Positions 16,829 through 24,330 of a stretch of 33,894 nucleotides of DNA are shown in pieces. The DNA is taken from positions 1-33,894 of the forward strand of contig JAKSKZ010000043.1 of assembly GCA_024401475.1 (NCBI GenBank), given 5' to 3'. This stretch comes from Paludibacteraceae bacterium. Lineage in GTDB: Bacteria; Bacteroidota; Bacteroidia; Bacteroidales; Paludibacteraceae. Under the pieces are notes generated by a model. It had not been told where the DNA came from. It did no database searches and was given only the letters and a program-made list of their open reading frames with translations. The translations under genes and the position numbers were made by a program. The number at the start of each line of letters is the position of its first letter. Within the stretch, counting starts at the first letter, position 1.

Positions 16829-16864
16829 AAAATCCCGACTGCATAATTGCAATCGGGATTTTTA
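16829..16864 (+). terminator. Terminator after the GH5 gene
   Basis: AATCCCGA (16831-16838) pairs with TCGGGATT (16853-16860), and a TTTTT run follows. Confidence 0.8.
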
Positions 16865-16970
16865 GTATTGCCGTGATAGCCAAGTATTGTTAAGCCACTT
16901 TTTTAAGGAAATGTTCTATTTTCATATTACCACTGTTTTGGGCCGTGTGGTGTGAGTGGTCCTAAAACGA

Positions 16971-17006
16971 AAGTAGGAGGAAAACTACTTCGTTTCCCTC
17001 CTACTT
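16971..17006 (-). terminator. Terminator after mdh
   Basis: A perfect 10-bp stem, AAGTAGGAGG with CCTCCTACTT, lies about 20 bp past the mdh stop on the minus strand. The T tract (TCGTTTT) is imperfect. Confidence 0.65.
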
Positions 17007-17026
17007 GATTCTGTTCAATCCGAAGA

Positions 17027-18019
17027 TTAGAGGTTCTTGTTGTATTTGCTCCAGTCTGCAACTGCAGGAAGAACGCCCATACCGATAACCTCATCACGCA
17101 TCTTGCAAAGGTGCTCGTAAGAAGCATCCAACTCAGCCTTCTCCTCAGCAGTGAGGTTAGCTTGAGTGTAAGAAACGCCGTTAGCATCGATTGTTGATTG
17201 CATAGCCATACATACGTTCTTGTAACCGTACATACCGTCCTTAACGAAGCAACCTGCAGGCAAAGTGAACTTCTTGCCACCCATTGCAGCCTCGATCATT
17301 TCGATAGAAACGTAAGCAGGGCTCAAGTTTGAAGAACGACCACGCAACTTGATGATGTTAGAACCACCTTGTACAGTCTTCAAACGGATCTCAGCGAACT
17401 TGTCAGCAGGGATGTTCATTGAAGAAAGTGGCTTGCCTTGGATCTTAACGTCTGAAGTTACAGGAACCATCTTCTCGCCGTGACCACCAAGAGTAGCACA
17501 ACCAGTTACCTCGTATTGAGGGATGTTGAAGTACTTAGCCAACTCGCTTTGAAGACGAGTAGTATCCAAACCAGCCAAAGTAGTTACTTGGTTAGGCTTC
17601 AAACCAGACTTAACCAAAACAACCAAACCAGTGATGTCAGCAGGGTTGAAGATAACAACGATGTGCTCGCAGTTAGGGCAATATTTCTTAACGTTATCAC
17701 CGAAGTCAGCAGCGATTTGAGCGTTACCCTTCAAAAGATCCTCACGAGTCATACCCTCCTTACGAGGAGCACCACCTGAAGAAACGATGAAAGAAGCGTT
17801 AGTGAATGCCTTCTCTACATTGTCAGTAAATTCGAAGTTGATTCCGTCGAAACCGCAGTGACGCATCTCTTCGTAAACACCTTCAAGACCTTGCAAATAT
17901 GGGTCGTAAAGACAAATGTTAGAAGACAATTTCTTAACGGCTGCCAATTGAGCCATTGTTGAACCGATAGCGCCACCAGCACCAACGATAAGCAATTTTT
18001 TGTTTGTTAGAAAACTCAT
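17027..18019 (-). CDS. mdh: Malate dehydrogenase
   Basis: This 330-aa cytoplasmic enzyme interconverts malate and oxaloacetate with NAD. The dinucleotide loop GAGGAIG is at 13-19. Substrate-binding arginines are Arg86 (GGAPRKEG) and Arg92 (MTRED), Asn125 lies in VIFNP, the Asp152/Arg155 pair in LDTTRLQSEL, and the catalytic His180 in LGGHGEKMVP. The codons are strongly biased, as in a highly expressed gene. It is a single gene with its own terminator; TATTTTTG on the minus strand at 18063-18070 is a good -7 box. In Bacteroidales it feeds the fumarate/succinate branch of fermentation. Confidence 0.93.
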   Translation of the reverse strand: MSFLTNKKLLIVGAGGAIGSTMAQLAAVKKLSSNICLYDPYLQGLEGVYEEMRHCGFDGINFEFTDNVEKAFTNASFIVSSGGAPRKEGMTREDLLKGNAQIAADFGDNVKKYCPNCEHIVVIFNPADITGLVVLVKSGLKPNQVTTLAGLDTTRLQSELAKYFNIPQYEVTGCATLGGHGEKMVPVTSDVKIQGKPLSSMNIPADKFAEIRLKTVQGGSNIIKLRGRSSNLSPAYVSIEMIEAAMGGKKFTLPAGCFVKDGMYGYKNVCMAMQSTIDANGVSYTQANLTAEEKAELDASYEHLCKMRDEVIGMGVLPAVADWSKYNKNL

Positions 18020-18407
18020 ACTATTATAAATTTATAATGTTGTATTCTGTAAATTGTAAGGACAAAAATACAATTTATTTCGGACTATTGAAGATAATAA
18101 TCGTCATAATTTTATAATAAAATTAGGCTTCAAAACGGAGGAACGGCCCAATTGTGTCATAAACAGCGAACGGTGTTGTTCGTCTTCTGTTTTATCTTGC
18201 CTTTTGTAGAGTTGCCATTTTGAAAAAACACAATGAATATTTGAGGCTGGACATCAGTGGACCTCATCGAATTTTATGCTTTTTCTCTAATTGTATAGGG
18301 TCCACATCTCTATTGGAAAATCACGAATTATAGAAGGTGGGAGTGGCTCTATTCGATAAAAATTGCCCATTTCATTGAAAAAATCGGTGGTTCCTGACGG
18401 AAAACTA
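18020..18407. other. Intergenic stretch upstream of the direct repeats
   Basis: Apart from the mdh promoter I see no gene. GTGGACC (18257-18263) and GGTCCAC (18299-18305) form a 7-bp inverted repeat with a 35-base loop containing a T run; it may be a weak structure. A 79-codon minus-strand frame crosses this region, but it overlaps the regulatory elements and looks non-coding. Confidence 0.4.
18063..18070 (-). promoter_or_regulatory. -7 box for mdh
   Basis: The minus strand reads TATTTTTG, matching TAnnTTTG, 43 bp before the mdh start codon at 18019. Confidence 0.5.
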
Positions 18408-18440
18408 TGCCTAAAAAGTTTTAGTAATTGCCTAAAAAGT
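18408..18440 (+). promoter_or_regulatory. 12-bp direct repeat, activator-site-like
   Basis: TGCCTAAAAAGT occurs exactly twice, at 18408-18419 and 18429-18440, 21 bp apart start to start (two helical turns). The second copy ends 25 bp before the -7 box at 18466, where an activator would touch RNA polymerase. Paired direct repeats suit AraC-type DNA-binding domains, and the next gene encodes one. Confidence 0.6.
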
Positions 18441-18465
18441 CCGTAGTTTTCTTGTATAGATGCTC

Positions 18466-18473
18466 TACATTTG
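18466..18473 (+). promoter_or_regulatory. -7 box of the intergenic transcript
   Basis: TACATTTG matches TAnnTTTG exactly. No good TTG lies at the -33 position, which fits a promoter that needs the activator repeats just upstream. Confidence 0.55.
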
Positions 18474-18511
18474 CAATGTACAAAACAAACGGAAAATAGT
18501 CTTGTACATTG
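18474..18511 (+). repeat. Inverted repeat at the transcript start
   Basis: CAATGTACAA (18474-18483) and TTGTACATTG (18502-18511) are perfect 10-bp arms 18 bases apart, starting directly after the -7 box. It could be a 5' RNA hairpin or an operator. Confidence 0.6.
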
Positions 18512-18559
18512 AAGATTATAAACCATACATCTATTACTAGTCAGAGTTAAATGTACTAA

Positions 18560-18634
18560 ATGTTAGGACGGAATCTATTTTTTTGTTTTAGGTTGCACAT
18601 CATCGCTGCACTCCCTTTCGCGGGATGCAGTTGA
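18560..18634 (+). CDS. Possible 24-aa lipoprotein-like peptide
   Basis: The peptide (MLGRNLFFCFR, then LHIIAALPFAGCS) has a basic N-terminus, a hydrophobic core and a lipobox-like FAGC, and stops one residue later. Such a product would be a bare signal peptide with a lipidatable Cys. The codons also encode the long hairpin, so the reading frame could be accidental. No ribosome-binding evidence was seen. Confidence 0.2.
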   Translation: MLGRNLFFCFRLHIIAALPFAGCS

Positions 18635-18697
18635 TTGATGTGAGGAAAAGAAAACTAAAGGTTAAAGAAATAATAAAGTTTTGAGTATCATGGTTGT

Positions 18698-18742
18698 CCC
18701 GCTAGATATGTCTTTCCAAAAGACGATTTAGCGGGTTTTTTT
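18698..18742 (+). terminator. Strong two-tier terminator before the hybrid regulator gene
   Basis: The outer stem CCCGCTA (18698-18704) pairs with TAGCGGG (18729-18735); the inner stem GTCTTT (18710-18715) pairs with AAAGAC (18719-18724). Seven T residues follow. It separates the intergenic transcript from the regulator gene. Confidence 0.85.
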
Positions 18743-18763
18743 GTGTGTGTCGTAAATTATTAC

Positions 18764-18781
18764 TACATTTAACCGCTCAAA
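18764..18781 (+). promoter_or_regulatory. Promoter motif of the hybrid regulator gene
   Basis: TACATTTAACCGCTCAAA contains a near-consensus -7 box (TACATTTA), lies just after the terminator, and matches the GH5 promoter motif at 15 of 18 bases. The leader to the ATG at 18860 would be about 85 nt. Confidence 0.45.
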
Positions 18782-18859
18782 TAGAGCAAACTTGGAACTA
18801 TTATTTAGGTCGATTTTAGATGTATGGTCTGGCCGCCCCATCTTTATTTGTTTATTTGT

Positions 18860-21800
18860 ATGAGCAAACAATTGAGATATATTGTTTTATGTACCCTTAT
18901 TCTAATACTATCCGTGTCAACTTTGGCACAGGAACGGGTTCGTTTTGACCATTTTACGACAAAAGATGGTTTACAATCGAATAGAATTTATTCCATAACA
19001 CAAGATTCGTTAGGCTTCATCTGGATGGCGACGGACTTCGGTGTTTGTCGGTTCGATGGTTGTACGTTCCGTTCGTTCCAACGATCGGATTATCCGGAAA
19101 TGGCGAGAGACGAGATGCTTACTGTAGAAGGGTATGGAGACGGCGTCTTTGTCGGTTCGTCCAATGGTCTTTTGATTCAGTATGATCCTGACAAGGATAA
19201 ATTCATCAACCGTAGTCCGGAAGAATTTGATCGTTCGTGTTATAAGGAGGTGAGAGGTTTTTATCTTCCACAAGATAGGAAGGGCTATGCTTTTACGGTG
19301 AGCGGAATCTATCAGTTCAATCCTAAGGATACGATTTTCACACATGAATTTGGTGCTTTCCAAAATTTGAGTGAGGAGTACGTCCGTTCGTTATATGTCG
19401 ATGAATACGACCGTTTTTGGTTGGGAACGGTAGATAAATTGTTGGTCTTTGACAAGCAGGGAATCCTTTTACGCAAGTATGAGTTTACGCAGAAGATGAG
19501 GGGTTTCATCACCAGCATTTTGCGAGTGGGCGACAAGTTGGTGGTCTCTTCCTTCTCTGATGAACTTTGGATATTCGATATGGGCGAAGAGTTGCAACCG
19601 ACTCCGACCATCGTTAAAACTCCCTTTACGAATGTGATGACCGTCATCAAGGATAGTCATGGTCGTTTCTGGTTCCCTACGGATGGCACGGGCTTGTGGT
19701 ATTCCAATGAGTTGCCGACAAAGTCTTCCGATTTCGTCTCCATCTTGCCTTATGGCGTGGATGCAACAGAGATGAAAAAGGTCTATTCGATAAAGGAGGA
19801 TAAGAATGGCGATATATGGGTGGGTACGCAATGTACTGGCTTGTGGCGTTATTGTTATGATCAGTTGTCGGGAGTCGTCACCTCCAATGATATTGGTTTC
19901 CCGCCTCGAGTTTGTTCTTCATTTGTTGAGGATACGGACGGAACGATTTATGTCGGAACGGACGGAGACGGAATCTATTCAGTTTCTCCTGATTTTAAGA
20001 AAATAGAACATCTTCCTTTCGACAAGGCGAATGTGTTGGCGATGAATTTGGCAGCTCCTCATAAGATATGGGTGGCCACATGGGGCGATGGTTGTCATTT
20101 GTTGGATGTCTCCACCAAACAGTCGCAGCGTGAGCATTTTGCGGGAATTGACAACCCGGTGAATTGTGCCTTGAGTTTGTCGCAGATGCCGAATGGTGAA
20201 GTTTGGGTGTCGTCGGCAGGTGACGGAATCTATTATAGAGATTTGGAAGGGAAGTGGACCCGTCTCCACATGACCGACTCCATGGTGATTCATCCCGATT
20301 TATGGCCTATCTCTTCTGTGGCAGGCAAGGGCGACGATTGTTGGGTTTTGACTACACGTACTATTTGGTTGCGTTCGGGAGGGAAACTTCGTTCTACTAT
20401 CCCCGATGCTATAACATTGAAGACCTATAACCCTTTGGTTTTGGTGGATGCTGTCTCCGATGTGGACGGGTCTCTTTATGTTGTTGGCAACGAGGGATTC
20501 ATTCATTACTCGAACACGGGCGTGGCTTTGGACACCTTGGATTTTATGCCTCCAGCTAGTTATGCCTCCATTTTGCGTGATCGGACGGGCAAATTTTGGG
20601 TTTCGGGTTCGGCCGGTGTCATCTCTTTTGATCCTAAGAAAAAGGAATATAATACGGTCTATCCTGAAGAGCAGATTTACTATTCTCGTTCTTCATTCCT
20701 TGATTCTCGAAATAGATTGTTTTTTGGTGCAAGAAACGGATTTGTCTCGCTTAGCCTAAACTCTTCATCACACGGAGATCCTTTGCCTTATTTCGCTTTC
20801 TCGGAGTTGTTGGTTGAACGAAAGAGAATCCTTCCTTATACGGAAGAGCTATCGGCTGGTTGCCTGGCCAAGTTGAAGCATTTGGATTTGGAGGCGGAGC
20901 GTACGGAGGTTACATTCGCTTTGGATAGGCTCTCATTGCAAAATGCTCAAAGTATCAAGTGCTTTTATCGGTTGTCGGGCTTAAAAGAGGAGTGGATGCC
21001 CGTTGAACCGAATGGTAAGATTTCGTTCTCTTATATTCCGCAAGGCGAATATGATTTGCAAGTTAAGGCGATCGCTTTGGATAACCCTTCTTTCGAGAAA
21101 CGGATCTCTTTGAAGATAAGTGTTCTCCCTCCATGGTGGGCCTCATGGTGGTTCATCTTGTTGTCCATTTTATTCTTGCTTTCTTTGATTTCTCTGATCG
21201 TTTGGATGAGAATGCGCACTTTGATGCGTCAACGTCAGATTTTGGAGGAGAAGGTGGAAGAACGTACTTCTGAATTGAAGAGAGTGCTTTGCGACAAGGA
21301 TCGCTTGATTTCTGTGATTGCTCATGATTTGAAAAATCCGATGTTTGCCATTGTGGGAGCATTGGAAAGCGTGGTTTCGAAGAACAAGCAAAGCGACGCG
21401 CAAAATAAGACGTTGGTTGATATTTATGGTTCGGCAAAACATCTTCAGGACGAGATGGTTGAACTTTTGAATTGGGCAAGGTCGAAGCGTGACGATATTG
21501 TGTGTCACCCAACCGATATAGATTTGGGTTTTGTGACGAATAACGCTTTGTTCCTTTTGCGTGCTATGATGGACGAGAAACACATCAAGTTGGAGAAGAA
21601 TATAGACTTGACTAATCGTGTTTATGCTGATTCTCGCATGATAGGAACGGTTGTTCGTAATGCGTTAAGTAATTCCATCAAGTTTACGCCTCGTGAAGGT
21701 TCCATTATTATCAAGGCATGGCAAGAGGCCGACCTTTGCAAGATGGAGATAACGGATACGGGAAGAGGTATGTCGGAGGCTCAACTTCAGCAGTTGCAGT

Positions 21801-22795
21801 CGGAGGGTTATTGCAACTCTACGTTGGGAACGGAGCAGGAGAAGGGAACCGGCCTGGGCTTTAGAATTTGTTACGACTATATGCTTCGTAACAATGGAAA
21901 GATGGAGGTGCGTAGTGTGGAGGGCAAAGGTACGACTGTGGCTTTGACATTGCCACTTTCGGAAGTTCCAGTTTCTGACGAGTTGCTGCAGGCTCAAGCA
22001 CAAACGGAATTTGAGGTCGATGCCGATTTGCTGAACGGGAACACGGTTCTGGTGGTGGATGACGATCCTTTGATTTGTTCGAATATGAAGGGCGTGTTGG
22101 AGCCATATATGAAGGCTTTGACAGCGGTCAACGGTGCAGAAGGTTTGGCTGTGGCCATGGAACAGATGCCAGACTTGGTGTTGAGCGACGTGGAGATGCC
22201 TGAAATGAACGGAATAGAGATGTGTCGCGAATTGTCAAAGAACGAGGCAACTTGCCATATCCCAATATTATTCTTGTCTGCACGAAATGACGATGTGGAC
22301 CGATTGACAGGCTTGCAGAGTGGCGCTATTGATTATATTTCCAAGCCATTTAGCAATTCGGAGTTGTTGTTGAAAATTGCCAACATATTAAAAATAAGAC
22401 AAAATCAGCAGCAGCGTCTGTTGGCTCAACGCATTCAGTCGGGTGCCAAAGAGGAGCATAAGGAGAAGACGGTTGATTCGTTGAATCCTTTCGTGGCTTC
22501 AATGATGACGGTGATGGAGCAACGTTACGCCGACTGCGAATTGACGATGGATGCTCTGGCTCGTGATTTGTGTGTGAGTCAATCTACATTGTTGAGACGC
22601 GTGAAGTCTGTCACGGGAAAGACTCCAATTGAGATTTTGGTGGAGTTGAGGCTGACGAAAGCAATGGAATTCATTAAGGCGAAGTCGGCCGACCAATCCA
22701 TTGGAAATATAGCCTATGAGGTCGGATTCAACGATCCTTCCTATTTTGCCCGCAAGTTTAAAGAGCATTTTGGCACTTTGCCTTCTCAGGTGTAG
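18860..22795 (+). CDS. Hybrid two-component sensor kinase/AraC regulator (HTCS)
   Basis: This one-protein system senses ligand in the periplasm and binds DNA in the cytoplasm. From the ATG at 18860 (1311 aa) it has a signal/anchor segment, then Reg_prop beta-propeller repeats (GLQSNRIYSITQD, GFIWMATDFGV, GDIWVGTQCTGLW) to about 690. A Y_Y_Y domain follows, then a membrane segment at about 760-785. The kinase has His822 (SVIAHDLKNP), an N box (NALSNSIKF) and ATP lid motifs DTGRGM and GTGLGF. The receiver has VVDDDP, phospho-acceptor Asp1110 (LSDVEMPEMNG) and SKPF. An AraC helix-turn-helix closes the protein. The frame from 18824 would add 12 residues that spoil the signal. Such regulators usually control nearby polysaccharide genes; the GH5, GH43 and PL14-like genes are candidates. 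Confidence 0.93.
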   Translation: MSKQLRYIVLCTLILILSVSTLAQERVRFDHFTTKDGLQSNRIYSITQDSLGFIWMATDFGVCRFDGCTFRSFQRSDYPEMARDEMLTVEGYGDGVFVGSSNGLLIQYDPDKDKFINRSPEEFDRSCYKEVRGFYLPQDRKGYAFTVSGIYQFNPKDTIFTHEFGAFQNLSEEYVRSLYVDEYDRFWLGTVDKLLVFDKQGILLRKYEFTQKMRGFITSILRVGDKLVVSSFSDELWIFDMGEELQPTPTIVKTPFTNVMTVIKDSHGRFWFPTDGTGLWYSNELPTKSSDFVSILPYGVDATEMKKVYSIKEDKNGDIWVGTQCTGLWRYCYDQLSGVVTSNDIGFPPRVCSSFVEDTDGTIYVGTDGDGIYSVSPDFKKIEHLPFDKANVLAMNLAAPHKIWVATWGDGCHLLDVSTKQSQREHFAGIDNPVNCALSLSQMPNGEVWVSSAGDGIYYRDLEGKWTRLHMTDSMVIHPDLWPISSVAGKGDDCWVLTTRTIWLRSGGKLRSTIPDAITLKTYNPLVLVDAVSDVDGSLYVVGNEGFIHYSNTGVALDTLDFMPPASYASILRDRTGKFWVSGSAGVISFDPKKKEYNTVYPEEQIYYSRSSFLDSRNRLFFGARNGFVSLSLNSSSHGDPLPYFAFSELLVERKRILPYTEELSAGCLAKLKHLDLEAERTEVTFALDRLSLQNAQSIKCFYRLSGLKEEWMPVEPNGKISFSYIPQGEYDLQVKAIALDNPSFEKRISLKISVLPPWWASWWFILLSILFLLSLISLIVWMRMRTLMRQRQILEEKVEERTSELKRVLCDKDRLISVIAHDLKNPMFAIVGALESVVSKNKQSDAQNKTLVDIYGSAKHLQDEMVELLNWARSKRDDIVCHPTDIDLGFVTNNALFLLRAMMDEKHIKLEKNIDLTNRVYADSRMIGTVVRNALSNSIKFTPREGSIIIKAWQEADLCKMEITDTGRGMSEAQLQQLQSEGYCNSTLGTEQEKGTGLGFRICYDYMLRNNGKMEVRSVEGKGTTVALTLPLSEVPVSDELLQAQAQTEFEVDADLLNGNTVLVVDDDPLICSNMKGVLEPYMKALTAVNGAEGLAVAMEQMPDLVLSDVEMPEMNGIEMCRELSKNEATCHIPILFLSARNDDVDRLTGLQSGAIDYISKPFSNSELLLKIANILKIRQNQQQRLLAQRIQSGAKEEHKEKTVDSLNPFVASMMTVMEQRYADCELTMDALARDLCVSQSTLLRRVKSVTGKTPIEILVELRLTKAMEFIKAKSADQSIGNIAYEVGFNDPSYFARKFKEHFGTLPSQV

Positions 22796-22815
22796 GGTGT
22801 CTTTGGGAATATGTG

Positions 22816-22865
22816 GTCCAATCTCGCATAAGTCATAAAAGATCTGTGTTGGGATTGGACATTTT
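22816..22865 (+). terminator. Probable terminator after the HTCS gene
   Basis: GTCCAATC (22816-22823) pairs with GATTGGAC (22853-22860), followed by ATTTTG. The loop is long (29 bases), so the call is moderate. Confidence 0.5.
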
Positions 22866-23065
22866 GTAAAAATTAAACCTTGGACACTACCATTGTGTTA
22901 TGAATGGTAGTGATTCGATAATTTGAAAAGGCGGATTTTGTTGCAAAATGTCACGAAAAAATCGTTTTGTGTGTCCGAAAGTATGTACTTTCCCCTTATC
23001 GTAGCACACTTTGGCAAAAGGTTAATTTTTTATGCAAAAAACGTCCTTTGTATTGATAATATACA
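22866..23065. other. Upstream region of argR with two inverted repeats
   Basis: The gap 22796-23179 holds no gene. CACTACCATT (22885-22894) and AATGGTAGTG (22903-22912) form a perfect 10-bp stem with an 8-base loop and no T run. GAAAGTA-TG-TACTTTC (22977-22992) is a perfect palindrome that could be an operator. Neither is assigned. Confidence 0.45.
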
Positions 23066-23073
23066 TAAATTTG
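23066..23073 (+). promoter_or_regulatory. -7 box for argR
   Basis: TAAATTTG matches TAnnTTTG, and a TTTG lies 15 bp upstream. It is directly followed by the ARG-box match. Confidence 0.55.
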
Positions 23074-23081
23074 CAATGTTT

Positions 23082-23099
23082 TACGAATAAATATTCATG
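23082..23099 (+). promoter_or_regulatory. ARG-box match at the argR promoter
   Basis: TACGAATAAATATTCATG fits the classic ArgR operator consensus WNTGAATWWWWATTCANW at 16 of 18 positions. It covers the expected transcription start, where bound ArgR would block initiation. I saw no second box three bases away, as in Escherichia coli pairs. Confidence 0.65.
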
Positions 23100-23179
23100 C
23101 GGTCTGAGGGACGGATTTTGCTGAAATATATATATCGAAAAACGCAGTTATTAATGATATTTTAGTTTATTTTGTCAAG

Positions 23180-23650
23180 GTGAAAAATAAGGCGAAGAGA
23201 TTTGCAGCGATTAAGGAGTTAATCCAAACCACAGAGGTTGGCAATCAGGAAGATTTGCTTCGAATGTTGTCAACAAAGGGGTTTGATGTGACGCAGGCGA
23301 CATTGTCGAGAGACTTGAAACAACTGAAAGTCGCCAAGATTACGAATGCCATGGGTGAGTATGTTTATCGTCTTTCCCAACAGCCCGCAATGTCTGCAGA
23401 GCCCAAACAAGGCTCCTATGTCTCTCCGAATGTTCACGTCACGATGGATGTCTCTGGCAACATAGTTGTCTTGCACACGAGAGCAGGATATGCAAGTGGT
23501 TTGGCCTACGAAATCGACGACAAGGCCTCTGATGTAATAATCGGAACTGTGGCAGGCGAAGACACCATTATCGCAGTGATGAGAGAAGACGCTACGATAG
23601 ACAAAGTAAAGTCTGTTTTGAGTGGATTCATTCCCTCATTAGAGTTGTAA
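23180..23650 (+). CDS. argR: Arginine repressor ArgR
   Basis: This 156-aa DNA-binding protein senses arginine and controls arginine genes as a hexamer. The N-terminal winged helix contains the recognition segment TLSRDLKQLKV (41-51). The C-terminal oligomerisation and arginine-binding domain contains GTVAGEDTI (122-130), the usual GT-x-AG-(D/E)-DT signature. Translation starts at a GTG; no in-frame ATG is nearby, and the frame matches the family length. The ARG box upstream suggests autoregulation. The gene heads the arginine block and is followed by the GNAT gene after 49 bp. Confidence 0.9.
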   Translation: MKNKAKRFAAIKELIQTTEVGNQEDLLRMLSTKGFDVTQATLSRDLKQLKVAKITNAMGEYVYRLSQQPAMSAEPKQGSYVSPNVHVTMDVSGNIVVLHTRAGYASGLAYEIDDKASDVIIGTVAGEDTIIAVMREDATIDKVKSVLSGFIPSLEL

Positions 23651-23699
23651 TTGGAAATTAAATATAAAAACATATAGTTCTGTTAAATTTAAGATAGAC

Positions 23700-24311
23700 A
23701 TGAATCAGGATCAGGAGATTGAGATTATGGTGGCCGACGAAAGCCACATCAGTTATGTTGATACTATTCTTGACACGATCGCAAAAGCGGCGAAGGTTCG
23801 TGGTACGGGAATCGCAAAGCGTGACCCAGAGTATGTAAAGATGAAGATACGTGAGGGTAAGGCTGTTATTGCCCTTTGTGGTGATGATTTCGCTGGATTC
23901 AGTTATATCGAGACTTGGGAGAACAAGAAGTATGTGACTACTTCTGGTCTTATCGTGCCTGAGGCATACAGAGGTCGCGGTTTGGCTCGCCGCATCAAGC
24001 ATATTACATTCACATTGGCCCGCAAGCGTTGGCCGGAGGCAAAGATCTTCAGCCTTACGTCTGGAGCTGCCGTTATGAAGCTTAATACGGCTTTGGGTTA
24101 CCTGCCAGTGACATTCGCTGATTTGACCGAGGACGAGTCTTTCTGGAAAGGTTGCCAAGGATGTGTGAACTATGACGTTCTTCAACGTACAGACCGTCGT
24201 TACTGCATCTGTACAGGCATGTTGTTCGATCCAAAGGAACCTATGTGTGTGGAGGCTGCCGAAAGAGAGTTGGCCAAGGATCCAAATGTTAAGAAAATCG
24301 TTATTAAATAA
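23700..24311 (+). CDS. GNAT acyltransferase in the arginine operon
   Basis: This 203-aa GNAT-fold enzyme sits between argR and argG, an arrangement conserved in Bacteroidales. The acyl-CoA loop RGRGLARR follows the strand GLIVPEAY. A Cys-rich C-terminus (GCQGCVNYDVL, YCICTG) is unusual for plain GNAT proteins. The position suggests it makes the N-acylated glutamate that starts the pathway, possibly N-succinylglutamate, since Bacteroides fragilis uses N-succinylornithine; this is inference. It is 19 bp before argG and surely co-transcribed. Confidence 0.8.
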   Translation: MNQDQEIEIMVADESHISYVDTILDTIAKAAKVRGTGIAKRDPEYVKMKIREGKAVIALCGDDFAGFSYIETWENKKYVTTSGLIVPEAYRGRGLARRIKHITFTLARKRWPEAKIFSLTSGAAVMKLNTALGYLPVTFADLTEDESFWKGCQGCVNYDVLQRTDRRYCICTGMLFDPKEPMCVEAAERELAKDPNVKKIVIK

Positions 24312-24330
24312 AAATAAATTATAATCATAT

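Larger units (their letters stand above)
18478..18742 (+). ncRNA. Candidate short transcript (about 265 nt) upstream of the hybrid regulator
   Basis: The boundaries come from the -7 box at 18466-18473 and the terminator at 18698-18742. The RNA would begin in the inverted-repeat arm. A long hairpin lies at 18596-18642: CACATCA, CTGCA and CCC pair with GGG, TGCAG and TGATGTG around short internal loops. The features of tmRNA, RNase P RNA and SRP RNA that I looked for are absent. A 24-codon frame (18560-18634) lies inside, so a peptide-coding mRNA is an alternative. Confidence 0.45.

Noticed and set aside
18287..18526. 79-codon minus-strand ORF between mdh and the HTCS gene
   Set aside because: It overlaps the direct repeats, promoter and inverted repeat, and its composition does not look coding.
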